NCBI GenBank assembly: GCA_045541915.1
Contig: JAZQJZ010000012.1
Location: forward strand, 62,001-126,000
DNA from: RGIG5579 sp045541915
Lineage (GTDB): Bacteria; Bacillota; Clostridia; Oscillospirales; SIG627
DNA length: 64,000 bases
Direction of reading: 5' to 3'
The position numbers were made by a program, and so were the translations under genes. The notes below the pieces were generated by a model that was given only the letters and a program-made list of their open reading frames with translations, was not told the origin of the DNA and made no database searches. Below are positions 51,842-60,564 of this stretch, one piece after another. The stretch's first letter is position 1, and each line of letters starts with the position of its first letter.

Positions 51842-54094
51842 TTAACTTTCTTTGTATTTACAGTCTTTTGAGGAACAAACGACTGCACCGTTTTTCTTCT
51901 TGACCAGCATCTGTCCACACTGGGGGCAATCTTTACCAATGGGTTCATCCCAAAGGGAGAAATCACAGTTGGGATAATTGTCGCATCCGTAAAAGGTACT
52001 CTTACGGCTATGCTTTTCCACAATGTCTCCGCCGCACTTGGGACAGGCAACGCCGATCTTTCTGGCCTTCTGACGGGTAAAACGGCATTTGGGATAGTTC
52101 TGACAAGCGTAAAAATCACCGAAGCGTCCTTTTTTTAGGACCACGGGACTACCGCAGATCTCGCACACCATTCCCTCCACCACTTCTTCCTTTTCCTTTT
52201 CTGCGGGAGGTGCAATTTTGCCGTTCCGGTCCAGGGTCATGGTGGTCTTACACTCGGGGTAACCGGGACAAGCGGCGAATTTTCCGAAGCGTCCGGTTTT
52301 CACAATGAGTTTTCTTCCGCACTTGGGACAAACCTCATCCAATTCTTCTTGTGGAAGCTGAACCTTTCCTTGCTCAGAAAGCTCCTTTTCCGCTTCCTCC
52401 AGAAGCTGCTTAAACTCGCCATAGAACGCATTCATCACGCTCAGATAGCTTTCCTGGCTTTCCGCAATATCGTCCAGTTTCTTTTCCAGATTGGCGGTAA
52501 ATTCATAGTCCACGATGGTAGCAAAATGCTTTTCCATAATATCGTTGGTCACTTCCCCCAATTTGGTGGGAACAAACTGCTTTTTATCTCTGGCGATATA
52601 GCCGCGATTGATGATGGTATCAATGGTGGGAGCATAGGTACTGGGTCTGCCGATTCCCTTTGCTTCCAGTGCATCCACAAGGCTTGCTTCGTTGTAACGG
52701 CGGGGAGGTTGAGTGAAATTCTGCTTGGAGATCAATTCCTTTTTCTTTAGCAGATCCTTTTCCTGCAAAGGCGGCAGCTTTCCTACCGGCTGATCCTCCT
52801 TATCCTCTTCCTTCAGTTCTCCATGCACCTTCAAAAAGCCGTGGAACCGAACGGTCTCGCCGCTGGCCTTGAAGCAATATTTCTTTCCGTCGAGACAGTC
52901 TGCCTCGATCACCACATTCTGAACATCGATCTTCGCACTTGCCATTTGGCTTGCAATGAAGCGATCCCAGATCAATTTATACAAACGATACTGCTCGGAG
53001 GTGAGAATGTCCTTAAGAGATTCGGGTGTTTTGAACGGATCCGTGGGACGGATGGCTTCGTGAGCATCCTGACTTGCTCCCTTGGATTTATAAACACGGG
53101 CCTTGGAGGGATAAAACTTTTCGCCGTATTTGGAAAGGATCAGATCCTTTGCCATTGCCTGCGCCTCGGTGGAAATACGGAGAGAGTCGGTTCTCATATA
53201 GGTGATCAAGCCGTGGCCCTCGTGTTTTCCCAGGCTGATACCTTCATAAAGTGCCTGCGCAATGTGCATGGTACGCTTCGACTGGAAGCCCAGGCGCTTG
53301 AATGCCTCCTGCTGCAATTGGGAAGTGGTAAAGGGAGGCAGAGGATTTTTGGTTTTGGAGCTGATCTCCACTTTTTTCACGGTGAAGACAGCATCCTTCA
53401 GGGAAGCCAGAACCTTCTCGCAGGATTCTCCGTTGGGAAGGGTCATTTTCTTTTGAGCGGTGCCGTGAAAACGGGCGAGAAAATTCTTTCCCTGAGGAGT
53501 GGAAAGAAGCGCGGAAAGAGACCAGTATTCCTCAGGAATGAAGCTGCGGATCTCCCGTTCCCGATCCACGATCAAGCGGGTGGCAACAGACTGCACTCTT
53601 CCGGCGGAAAGTCCGTTCTGGACATTTTTCCAGAGAAGCGGGCTTAATTTATAGCCCACGATACGGTCCAGAATCCGGCGAGTCTGCTGGGAATCCACCA
53701 GCGCCATATCAATCTTTCTGGGATTGGCAATGGCACTTTTCACCGCCGGCTTTGTAATTTCGTTAAAGGAGATGCGTCCGCCGGCTTTTCCCTCCAGACC
53801 CAAAACCTGATACAGATGCCAGCTGATGGCTTCTCCTTCTCGGTCAGGGTCGCTTGCAAGGAATACCTTATCTGCATTTTTGGTTTCTTTTTTCAATTCA
53901 GCGATCAAATCGCCCTTGCCGCGGATGTTGATATACTTAGGCTCAAATTCCTTTTCCAAATCAACACCCAAGGTACTCTTGGGCAAATCGCGAATATGGC
54001 CCTGGCAAGCGACAACTTTATATCCGCTTCCCAAAAAGCCTTTGATGGTGGTTGCTTTTGTAGGTGACTCTACGATCACAAGATTGGATGCCAT
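51842..54094 (-). CDS. topA: DNA topoisomerase I
   Basis: A 750-residue type IA topoisomerase that relaxes negative supercoils. It has the Toprim domain (NLVIVESPTKATTIKGFLG, with the acidic DPDREGEAI motif) and the catalytic Tyr in GLITYMRTDS. The C-terminus has four Topo-zinc-ribbon modules, each with Cys pairs (CPKCGRKL, CEICGSPV, CPKCGGDI, CPQCGQML). I placed the start at ATG 54094, with AAAGGA upstream and MASNLVIVES as its start; the frame could extend back to 54109. Confidence 0.96.
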   Translation of the reverse strand: MASNLVIVESPTKATTIKGFLGSGYKVVACQGHIRDLPKSTLGVDLEKEFEPKYINIRGKGDLIAELKKETKNADKVFLASDPDREGEAISWHLYQVLGLEGKAGGRISFNEITKPAVKSAIANPRKIDMALVDSQQTRRILDRIVGYKLSPLLWKNVQNGLSAGRVQSVATRLIVDREREIRSFIPEEYWSLSALLSTPQGKNFLARFHGTAQKKMTLPNGESCEKVLASLKDAVFTVKKVEISSKTKNPLPPFTTSQLQQEAFKRLGFQSKRTMHIAQALYEGISLGKHEGHGLITYMRTDSLRISTEAQAMAKDLILSKYGEKFYPSKARVYKSKGASQDAHEAIRPTDPFKTPESLKDILTSEQYRLYKLIWDRFIASQMASAKIDVQNVVIEADCLDGKKYCFKASGETVRFHGFLKVHGELKEEDKEDQPVGKLPPLQEKDLLKKKELISKQNFTQPPRRYNEASLVDALEAKGIGRPSTYAPTIDTIINRGYIARDKKQFVPTKLGEVTNDIMEKHFATIVDYEFTANLEKKLDDIAESQESYLSVMNAFYGEFKQLLEEAEKELSEQGKVQLPQEELDEVCPKCGRKLIVKTGRFGKFAACPGYPECKTTMTLDRNGKIAPPAEKEKEEVVEGMVCEICGSPVVLKKGRFGDFYACQNYPKCRFTRQKARKIGVACPKCGGDIVEKHSRKSTFYGCDNYPNCDFSLWDEPIGKDCPQCGQMLVKKKNGAVVCSSKDCKYKES

Positions 54095-54105
54095 ATATTT
54101 TCCTT

Positions 54106-55401
54106 TCACGCTTCTGCACGGTCGGTCAGCACATATTTGCCTCCGGCCACTTTTTGCACAAGCCCTTTGATTTCAAGTTTGGTAAGAATCCGCATTACAC
54201 TGGCGGCAGTATCCGTTTCGCCAACGATCAGATCCGCCGCGATGGGTTCGTATCCCAGTGCACAGTAGATCCGGCGTTCCTCCTCCGACAGAATCGGCAG
54301 AGGGGATGCGGCAAACGCCTTTTGCTTTTCCTCTTTTTGTTCCGGCGCATTCTCATCGATCAGAACAAAATCATATTCCGGAGGCAGGAGCTTTGATTCT
54401 TCTCTTCCCTTGCCGGGGAACACATAAGAACGGATCTTCTTTTTTAGATCCGGCTTTTTCTCTTTCTTTTTCGCAGGCTCTTCCTTCTTTCCAAAAAGGG
54501 AAAGAGCACTCTTTAGTTCGGGGTACTTTGCCCGGTAGTCCTCCACCAGGTCATAGGCAGAAAGACAAGGCTTGGCTCCCACCTTCAACAGAAAGTTGCT
54601 TCCGGCAGAAACACAGGCAAAAATGGAACCGGGGACAGCATAAAGTCCTTTCCCTTGCTTCAGAGCATCCTCAGCGGTAATCAACGATCCGCTTTGTTCG
54701 CTCCCTTCAATGACACAAACGGCATCGGAGATGGCCGAGATCAACCGATTTCTTACGGGAAAGTTTTTGCCTAAGGGCGCCGTTCCGGGTGGATACTCAG
54801 TCAGGATCAAGCCGGACCGAATCACTTCTTCATAAAGAGATTCGTTTTCCTTGGGATAGACCCGGTCGATGCCACAGCCTAAAATACCAACGGTAAATCC
54901 ACCGTGATACAAGGCAGCCCTATGGGCGGCACTGTCAACACCGGAGGCCAGTCCGGAGGCGATCACCGCGCCGGATCGGGACAGATCAAGAGAAATTCGT
55001 TTGGCGGCATGAAGCCCGTATGCACTGGGCTTTCGGCTTCCCACAACACCTACCACAAAGCGATTGTCAAAATCGCAGAAATTGCCCAGATAATAAAGGA
55101 CGATAGGCTTATTGGGAAGAAGGCGAAACCGCTCCGGATAAAAATAATCTTCCGGGGTCATCACACCGATCTTTTGCTTTTTACAGTACGATAAAATCTT
55201 TTCCGCTTGTTCCAGACTCTTATCCTCCAGATCCTTTTCGTGACCGTAAAAGGGAGTCTGCACCTCTTTATAATCCTCTGCTGTGGCTTCATAAATTGCG
55301 CGGGGAGAGCCAAAATACTTCAGCAACGTAGAGGGCAAAACAGAACCGGGTCTGAGCCGAAGAGAAAGCCAGATCCACAAAAGAAGATCCTTATCTTTCA
55401 T
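54106..55401 (-). CDS. dprA: DNA-processing protein DprA
   Basis: A 431-residue DprA/Smf protein, which loads RecA on incoming single-stranded DNA during transformation. The Rossmann-type core has VGVVGSRKPSAYG and ASGLASGVDSAAHRAAL, with GCGIDRVYPKEN and RNRLISAISDAVCVIEG. An N-terminal SAM-like domain and a C-terminal winged-helix domain (from about 365) flank it; the linker of about 60 residues before the latter is Lys/Glu rich. The start is ATG 55401, preceded by GGAGGGG and overlapping the upstream gene's stop as ATGA. Confidence 0.93.
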   Translation of the reverse strand: MKDKDLLLWIWLSLRLRPGSVLPSTLLKYFGSPRAIYEATAEDYKEVQTPFYGHEKDLEDKSLEQAEKILSYCKKQKIGVMTPEDYFYPERFRLLPNKPIVLYYLGNFCDFDNRFVVGVVGSRKPSAYGLHAAKRISLDLSRSGAVIASGLASGVDSAAHRAALYHGGFTVGILGCGIDRVYPKENESLYEEVIRSGLILTEYPPGTAPLGKNFPVRNRLISAISDAVCVIEGSEQSGSLITAEDALKQGKGLYAVPGSIFACVSAGSNFLLKVGAKPCLSAYDLVEDYRAKYPELKSALSLFGKKEEPAKKKEKKPDLKKKIRSYVFPGKGREESKLLPPEYDFVLIDENAPEQKEEKQKAFAASPLPILSEEERRIYCALGYEPIAADLIVGETDTAASVMRILTKLEIKGLVQKVAGGKYVLTDRAEA

Positions 55402-56195
55402 CGTTCCCCTCCTTGACGGAAAATCTCCCACAAAAAAATGCTGGCCGCCGCAGCCGCGTTCAAGCTCTCGGTATTGCAAATGGGAATGATGCTTTTTTCA
55501 TCACAGCCCCGGATGGCAACTTGGGAAAGACCCTTTCCTTCATTTCCGATGAACACGCAAACGGGGGAAGAGAGATCGGTTTTTTGAATGCTGCGAGAAT
55601 CCGGAGCCAGGCAAGAGGCCACCTTGCGTACCTTTTTTTCATTCAAAAAAGCCAGGAGCGATGATGTATCGGAAAACACCTGAACCGGAACATTGGCAAT
55701 GCCGCCCATGGATGCGCGGATAGCCTTGGTGCTGAAGGGATCGGCACAGCCGGTAAGCAAAACACCGTCAAATCCAAAGGAGGCAGCACTGCGGATCACA
55801 GTTCCCACATTGCCCGGGTCCTGAACATTCTCCAATGCTACCAGACGATGAAAGCTGCAAAGCGGGCAAACAGAAGAAAGTTTCTTTCGGGAAAAGACCG
55901 AAAGAATTCCCTCACTTCCCTTTTCCGTGGTGATCTTTTCAAATGCCTGGTGGGAAACCAGGTAAAGCGATGCGCTTCTGTCACCAAGGAGAGATTCCAC
56001 CTTTTCCTTCAAACCGAGAGCGCTTTGGGAAAGATACACTGCTTCCGGAAACATTCCCTTGGAACAAAAGTCATAAAGAAGAGTGGTCCCTTCGGCAACA
56101 AAAACTCCTTCCCGATCTCTGGCTTTTTTTTCGGCAAGAGATGCGGCAAATTTGATGGCGGGATTTTGCCTACTTTCGATCACATTCCAGTCCAT
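55398..56195 (-). CDS. SpoU-family rRNA 2'-O-methyltransferase
   Basis: A 265-residue TrmH/SpoU-type methyltransferase with the knotted fold. The N-terminal substrate-binding domain (1 to about 105) begins with SRQNPAIKF; the SAM-binding part has motif 1 ALENVQDPGNVGTVIRSAASFGF, motif 2 VFIGNEGKGLS and motif 3 IPICNTESLNAAAAASIF. The substrate RNA position cannot be assigned; it is close to the RlmB/TsnR group. It is the first gene of the ten-gene operon and has AAAGGAGAGG before its ATG. Confidence 0.9.
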   Translation of the reverse strand: MDWNVIESRQNPAIKFAASLAEKKARDREGVFVAEGTTLLYDFCSKGMFPEAVYLSQSALGLKEKVESLLGDRSASLYLVSHQAFEKITTEKGSEGILSVFSRKKLSSVCPLCSFHRLVALENVQDPGNVGTVIRSAASFGFDGVLLTGCADPFSTKAIRASMGGIANVPVQVFSDTSSLLAFLNEKKVRKVASCLAPDSRSIQKTDLSSPVCVFIGNEGKGLSQVAIRGCDEKSIIPICNTESLNAAAAASIFLWEIFRQGGER

Positions 56196-56225
56196 AGACC
56201 TCTCCTTTTACAACTGATATCCTTT

Positions 56226-56255
56226 ATCATATACCAAACCCAGGTAAAATTGCAA
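56226..56255 (-). promoter_or_regulatory. Promoter of the trmH-leuS operon
   Basis: Minus-strand TTGCAA (56250-56255), an 18-base spacer and TATGAT (56226-56231) lie about 30 bases before the ATG at 56195. Confidence 0.65.
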
Positions 56256-56381
56256 GATTTTTTCCATTTATTTTTTAAAATAAATGTAGAAACTTTAAAA
56301 AAACGAAACAGATTTTTTTCCAGAAAGAAAAAACGAAATAGAAAAAAACGATCGTTTTTTTCAAAAAAATTCAAAAAAGCC

Positions 56382-56410
56382 TATACATTTTTATTTTTCT
56401 ATGTTATAAT
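56382..56410 (+). promoter_or_regulatory. Promoter of rlmB, with start site near the ATG
   Basis: TATACA (56382-56387), a 17-base spacer and a perfect TATAAT (56405-56410) leave only seven bases before the ATG at 56418, so transcription would begin at or next to the start codon. Upstream is an AT-rich stretch with a near-palindrome around aaaaaaacgatcgttttttt (56343-56362). No other element is seen in 56256-56381. Confidence 0.6.
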
Positions 56411-56417
56411 ACTACTT

Positions 56418-57191
56418 ATGAAAAACAATCATTTGAAAGAGGTTCACCGCCTCCCCGAATCCCCCGGAGAAGGGGGCGTTGTCGCCGGGCGCAATGCCGT
56501 CACGGAGCTTCTCCTTTCCGGTAGACCCGTGGAAAAGGTCTTTTTGCAAAAGGACGGAGAAGGTGCACTGAAAAAAATTCTTCACCTGGCAAAGGAAAAG
56601 AAGATTCCCGTTTCCTTCGCTGACAAAGGAAAGTTGCAGACACTTGCCGGTGCTTCGTTTCACCAAGGTGTGGTCGCACTGGCGGGGGAAAAGGAATATG
56701 TCACCCTGGATGCGCTTTTCGACATTGCCCACAAGCGGAATGAGGATCCTTTTTTTGTCTTGGCAGACGGAATCGAAGATCCGCACAATTTAGGCGCTTT
56801 GATTCGTTGTTGCGAGGGAGCCGGAGTTCACGGCATTATCATTCCCAAGGCCAACGCCGTTGGGGTAACAGCTACCGTAATGAAATCCTCTGCCGGGGCG
56901 GCAGAGCATCTGGCCATTTGCCGGGTGGCAAATCTTGCGGCGACCATTGACCTCCTCAAGGAAAAGGGTCTTTGGATCTATGCCTGTGAAGCAGACGGTA
57001 CCCCTTACCATCAGGCCGATTACAAAGGACCGATCGGAATTGTACTGGGAAGCGAGGGCTTCGGTGTTTCCCGACTGGTGCGTGAAAAGAGCGATTTTGT
57101 CGTCTCTTTGCCCATGCGGGGAAAGGTCAATTCTCTCAATGTTTCCTGCGCCGGTGCCATTGTTCTCTATGAAGCATTAAAATTCAGATAA
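56418..57191 (+). CDS. rlmB: 23S rRNA G2251 2'-O-methyltransferase
   Basis: A 257-residue SpoU-type enzyme of the RlmB group. It begins with VVAGRNAVTELL, the RlmB-type start; the catalytic part has motif 1 LADGIEDPHNLGALIRCCEGAG, motif 2 IVLGSEGFGVSRLV and motif 3 LPMRGKVNSLNVSCAGAIVLYEA. The start is ATG 56418; a longer open frame from 55848 overlaps the divergent gene. No Shine-Dalgarno sequence is visible and the promoter lies almost on the ATG, so the message may be leaderless. Confidence 0.9.
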   Translation: MKNNHLKEVHRLPESPGEGGVVAGRNAVTELLLSGRPVEKVFLQKDGEGALKKILHLAKEKKIPVSFADKGKLQTLAGASFHQGVVALAGEKEYVTLDALFDIAHKRNEDPFFVLADGIEDPHNLGALIRCCEGAGVHGIIIPKANAVGVTATVMKSSAGAAEHLAICRVANLAATIDLLKEKGLWIYACEADGTPYHQADYKGPIGIVLGSEGFGVSRLVREKSDFVVSLPMRGKVNSLNVSCAGAIVLYEALKFR

Positions 57192-57219
57192 ATCGAATCA
57201 TTTTCGGAAAGGACTTTTC

Positions 57220-59763
57220 ATGGCTTCCATTTACAGATTCACAAGAAAAAGTAAAAAAGAAGACCCGAAAGCCGCCAAAGCAAAGGATGAAAAACAGAAC
57301 AGTGATGATTTCTTCCCTCTTCTGTTCAGTGAAGATCCTATCCCCTCTGCTCCCCAAAACGAGCCGGAGATCAGCCCCGTTTTAGAGCAGCTATTCGCTC
57401 CTGAAGCAAACGGCGAGGATCCTGCTTTGGCAAAAACCCGCGAAATCTCCTTTGACAAGGAGGAAGAGCTCGAAAAAACAGAGGATGCCGGAATCACCCG
57501 AACATTCCAGCTTCCTCTTGACAAAAAAGAAACAGAAGCAGCCGATTCCTTTGGATTGCCGGAGGAGCTGATGAAGGCTCTCCAGGAAAAGAAAGCGGAT
57601 TTCACCAAGGTGGACGAGGTTTTCAATCACACCAAGGGAACCTTATCCGGTGACGCTTCGGAACAGGAATACGACCAGACCACCGCCCTTTTGAAGGAAG
57701 TGTTCGGAAGCGGCAGTGATCGGAAGAAAAAGAAGAAAAAGAAAAACGAAGAGATGGCAGAAGCCGCAACGTCTTCCGGCGAGGCTTCCTCTGTTTTAAT
57801 GTCGGAAGAAGAACAAGGCTCTGATCAAGTGGCGGAAAACGACAGTTATATTGCCGTGCACGACAGCCAGGACGAAAGCACCAAGGAATACCACGCCACC
57901 TTCTCCATCGAAGAAGAATTAAGCAAAATCAAGCCGGAAATGCAGGATGAAAGCATTCCGGAATTGGCAGAAGAGGTAAAGGTTCCCGATCTTGACAATC
58001 CCTACAGCGATACTTATGAAGAGCTGGAGGAAAAAGAAAAGCGAAGAACACCTCTCCCGGAGGAGTTTTCTTCCCAGGAAGAATACGATGAATTTGCAGA
58101 GCACTTAAGAAACTGCAACTTCAAAACCCTTTGCAAGTGCATTTGGTCCTTTCTGATCTTCCTTGTGATCCTGTATTTGGAAAGCGCTACCTTCTCCAAT
58201 CTGTATCACCCCTTGTTTTTACAGCCCGGCGGTCTTTATAACATCATTTATCTGCTCATTGACATTCAACTGCTTTTAATTGCCGCACTTTTGGCGCTCC
58301 CCGCTCTCGGGCAAGGCTTTGGAAGCATCTTCCGCGCAAAGCCCAATCGCCACGCTGCTACCGCATTGATGCTGGTCTTTGCACTGGCGCATCCCATTGT
58401 ACTGCTTTCCACAGGGGCAGTAGAATATCCCCTATTCGGCTCTCTTGCCGCTCTGTTTTTGTTCATCGGCGCCGTGTCCGATTTTCTGGAGGCCAAGCGG
58501 ATTCACCGCACCTTCCGCATTTTCGGTAAAAACAAAGAAAAATTGGTGGCAACAGAATTGAGCGAGGATTGTGCTGAAGCCGAAGCCTTCCGTGAACAGC
58601 TGGAGGGAGAGCCTAAATTTTTCTCCGTTCACAAGGCAAACTTTATCGACGGATTCTTCGGCAAGGTGAAAGAAGCCGGAAAAGCAGAGCGATTCCACGG
58701 TGTTTCCATTTTATTGTCGTTTTTGATTTCTTGCGGATTCGCGGCGTTTTCTTATTGGAAAACACCGGATGCGGTTTTGACCTTTACCCGTTTTGTCACC
58801 ATGGCGATGATGACCTTCCCTCTTTCCGGTGCTTTGACCGTAGTTCTTCCCTTCTCGCACATTTCCAAAAAAGCCCAGAAGAAGGATTGTGCCATTGTCA
58901 GCGCAAAAGCAGCGGAGGAATATGCCGCTTGCGATGTGGTTTCCTTTACAGATAAAGAAATTTTCCCGCCGAAATTTGTAAAAGTGACCACCATTCGCAC
59001 TTACGGCCAGACTCGCATCGATAAGGCGATCCTCTACTCTGCTATGATTTTCCAGAAGCTGGGCGGTCCCCTTTCCCACGTATTCAAAAAAACCATTTCC
59101 GGTGTGGTAACGGAGATTCCCGAAAACTTCGAGTTCCAGGAAATCACCGCAGACGGTATGTGTGCCAAGATCGAAGGCAAGGATATTTTTGTAGGCAATA
59201 AGAACTATATGCTCTCCTATGACTTCGGATACACCAAGGACGAAAAGGACGAAGCATTTGAGGCCAAGCTCGGCAAAATCATGTATATGGTGATCGGTTC
59301 TGAATTGGCAGCAAAATTCTATATTCGCTATTCCATCAGTAAACGCTTTAAAAAGACCATTGTGGCTCTGTTCAAATGCGGCATTTGCCCTGCAGTGAAG
59401 ACCTGCGATCCGAACATTGACAGTGATCTGTTCCGCACTCTCTTGCAGAATCACAAAATTCCGGCTGGCATTATCAAAACCTGTGATGCTATGAAAGATG
59501 CTCCGGCAGAAGAAAGAAGCGGCAGCGGAATGGTTTGCACCTCCACCATTGCCAATCTTCTTTACGGTTTTTCTCTTTGTGATGCACTTCGCCACTTGAC
59601 ACGATCCAATATTATGATTAAAATATTGTCAATGCTGGTTGGTGCCGGTGTGGTCTTCTTCCTCTTCTTCATCGGAGAGCTTACTAAGGTGACCGGACTG
59701 TTTGCCATTTCCTATCAGCTTCTTTGGATGATTCCCATGATCATCCCCTCTTTATCAGAGTAA
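57220..59763 (+). CDS. Degenerate P-type-ATPase-like membrane protein
   Basis: An 847-residue protein of unknown function. Residues 1 to about 300 are acidic and low complexity, with a run of seven Lys near 170. Then come four membrane segments (about 308-425), a soluble part, two segments (about 495-545), a long cytoplasmic part and two final segments (about 785-840), the eight-helix layout of P1B-type ATPases. The segment matching CPC in helix 6 is Phe533-Pro-Leu, and the phosphorylation motif DKTGT is replaced by FTDKEIF (Asp578). The TGD and GDGxNDxP motifs are not seen, although ICPAVKTCDPNIDSD lies where TGD would be. So ATP-driven transport is unlikely; a sensor, scaffold or regulator is inferred. 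It follows rlmB by 28 bases and may share its transcript. Confidence 0.7.
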   Translation: MASIYRFTRKSKKEDPKAAKAKDEKQNSDDFFPLLFSEDPIPSAPQNEPEISPVLEQLFAPEANGEDPALAKTREISFDKEEELEKTEDAGITRTFQLPLDKKETEAADSFGLPEELMKALQEKKADFTKVDEVFNHTKGTLSGDASEQEYDQTTALLKEVFGSGSDRKKKKKKKNEEMAEAATSSGEASSVLMSEEEQGSDQVAENDSYIAVHDSQDESTKEYHATFSIEEELSKIKPEMQDESIPELAEEVKVPDLDNPYSDTYEELEEKEKRRTPLPEEFSSQEEYDEFAEHLRNCNFKTLCKCIWSFLIFLVILYLESATFSNLYHPLFLQPGGLYNIIYLLIDIQLLLIAALLALPALGQGFGSIFRAKPNRHAATALMLVFALAHPIVLLSTGAVEYPLFGSLAALFLFIGAVSDFLEAKRIHRTFRIFGKNKEKLVATELSEDCAEAEAFREQLEGEPKFFSVHKANFIDGFFGKVKEAGKAERFHGVSILLSFLISCGFAAFSYWKTPDAVLTFTRFVTMAMMTFPLSGALTVVLPFSHISKKAQKKDCAIVSAKAAEEYAACDVVSFTDKEIFPPKFVKVTTIRTYGQTRIDKAILYSAMIFQKLGGPLSHVFKKTISGVVTEIPENFEFQEITADGMCAKIEGKDIFVGNKNYMLSYDFGYTKDEKDEAFEAKLGKIMYMVIGSELAAKFYIRYSISKRFKKTIVALFKCGICPAVKTCDPNIDSDLFRTLLQNHKIPAGIIKTCDAMKDAPAEERSGSGMVCTSTIANLLYGFSLCDALRHLTRSNIMIKILSMLVGAGVVFFLFFIGELTKVTGLFAISYQLLWMIPMIIPSLSE

Positions 59764-59770
59764 AAAAATA

Positions 59771-59793
59771 AGTGCTGATTTTTTCAGCACTTT
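59771..59793 (+). terminator. Terminator after the P-type-ATPase-like gene
   Basis: The stem agtgctga / tcagcact with a T-rich loop is followed by a short T-run. It also lies five bases upstream of the tRNA gene. Confidence 0.65.
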
Positions 59794-59797
59794 ATCA

Positions 59798-59874
59798 CCA
59801 CCCTTAGCGCAACTGGATAGAGCATCAGATTCCGATTCTGAAGGTTGGGAGTTCGAACCTCCTGGGGTGGACCA
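59798..59874 (+). tRNA. tRNA-Arg (anticodon CCG)
   Basis: A complete cloverleaf is seen: acceptor CCACCCT paired to GGGGTGG, D arm GCGC/GAGC with AACTGGATA loop, anticodon stem TCAGA/TCTGA with loop TTCCGAT (anticodon CCG, decoding CGG), T arm GGGAG/CTCCT with loop TTCGAAC, discriminator A and an encoded CCA. The 5' end sits close to the preceding hairpin, so it has no clear promoter of its own in 59764-59797. Confidence 0.95.
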
Positions 59875-59878
59875 AAAG

Positions 59879-59909
59879 ACCGACAAACACTGTCGGTTTT
59901 TCTTTTTTA
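59879..59909 (+). terminator. Terminator of tRNA-Arg
   Basis: The stem accgaca / tgtcggt with a five-base loop is followed by TTTTTCTTTTTT, five bases after the encoded CCA. Confidence 0.85.
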
Positions 59910-60161
59910 TTCGTCATGCTCCAAAAGCAATTCCCGAAGCATACAGGGATGGGTGTTGCTATCAGCGCAGTCACGAAAGAACGCAAGGCTCCTTTCTTCC
60001 GAAAGCAAACTCCGCTCCGGCTCTCCGGCATACAAGCAAACACCATCGCGGGATTCCGTCCCACGAAAAAAGATCTCACCCTCCCGTTTCCACACAAGAT
60101 AATGATACACCGACCGATCCTGCGAAACGGACCGGGAAAACATAATTTTAATCTTGGTCAT
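59907..60161 (-). CDS. Small protein, possibly DUF6514 family
   Basis: An 84-residue cytoplasmic protein of unknown function with no membrane segment. The start is ATG 60161, six bases after GGAG; a TTG upstream would cover that site. The pattern of a short beta-rich start (YHYLVWKREGEIFFRG), then RSLAFFRDCADSNTHPCMLRELLLE, is reminiscent of the small clostridial DUF6514 family (a loop, then a conserved xxHLRDVVED-like end), but the match is by eye and weak. It has its own promoter, and is convergent with the tRNA gene. Confidence 0.55.
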   Translation of the reverse strand: MTKIKIMFSRSVSQDRSVYHYLVWKREGEIFFRGTESRDGVCLYAGEPERSLLSEERSLAFFRDCADSNTHPCMLRELLLEHDE

Positions 60162-60199
60162 CGCGCTCTCCAACTTCTGTTTTTTTCAAAACGAAACAC

Positions 60200-60228
60200 A
60201 GTATACCCAAAGAGAATCAAAAAATCAA
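60200..60228 (-). promoter_or_regulatory. Promoter of the small protein gene
   Basis: Minus-strand TTGATT (60223-60228), a 17-base spacer and TATACT (60200-60205) lie about 40 bases upstream of ATG 60161. Confidence 0.55.
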
Positions 60229-60258
60229 GAGGGTAAAAATGGCGGAATTTCGCTGTTT

Positions 60259-60470
60259 TTGTGCATTTTCACAAGTTTATTTGACAAGAAATTTATTTTT
60301 CTCATTTTTTCCGTTTCTTCAGAACAAAAATGTGGCCAAAAAAAATATTAAGCTAAAATATGAGTCCGATTTTTGAATATTTTAACTGGTCTTCGTCCAT
60401 ATATCCGCAAATCCCGTATAATATACACTGCCCTCTAAAATCAGCCAACATTTTTGTTGAAAATGCACAA
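60259..60470. repeat. Inverted repeat in a gene-free region
   Basis: The 336-base stretch between the two divergent genes' promoter elements (60229-60508) has no open frame that looks coding. It contains the 12-base inverted repeat ttgtgcattttc (60259-60270) and gaaaatgcacaa (60459-60470), separated by 188 bases. This could be a pair of operator half-sites or chance in AT-rich DNA. A TATAAT at 60417 has no matching -35 element. Confidence 0.4.
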
Positions 60471-60508
60471 GCGCAGAAATTGGACGGAGACGAAAAAATG
60501 GAAATGAT

Positions 60509-60537
60509 TTGACAAGCGAGGGGGATCATTTTATAAT
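60509..60537 (+). promoter_or_regulatory. Consensus promoter of the Card1-like gene
   Basis: TTGACA (60509-60514), a 17-base spacer and TATAAT (60532-60537) are perfect matches and lie 27 bases upstream of the ATG, which has GGGAGG before it. Confidence 0.9.
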
Positions 60538-60564
60538 TAAATCAGTGATTTTCGGGAGGCCGTT

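Noticed and set aside
60281..60286. A second TTGACA upstream of the Card1-like gene
   Set aside because: No -10 element lies at a proper distance; the downstream consensus promoter at 60509 explains expression.
59798..60564. Attachment-site duplication of the tRNA-Arg 3' end
   Set aside because: I found no second copy of the T-arm/acceptor sequence in the following few kilobases.
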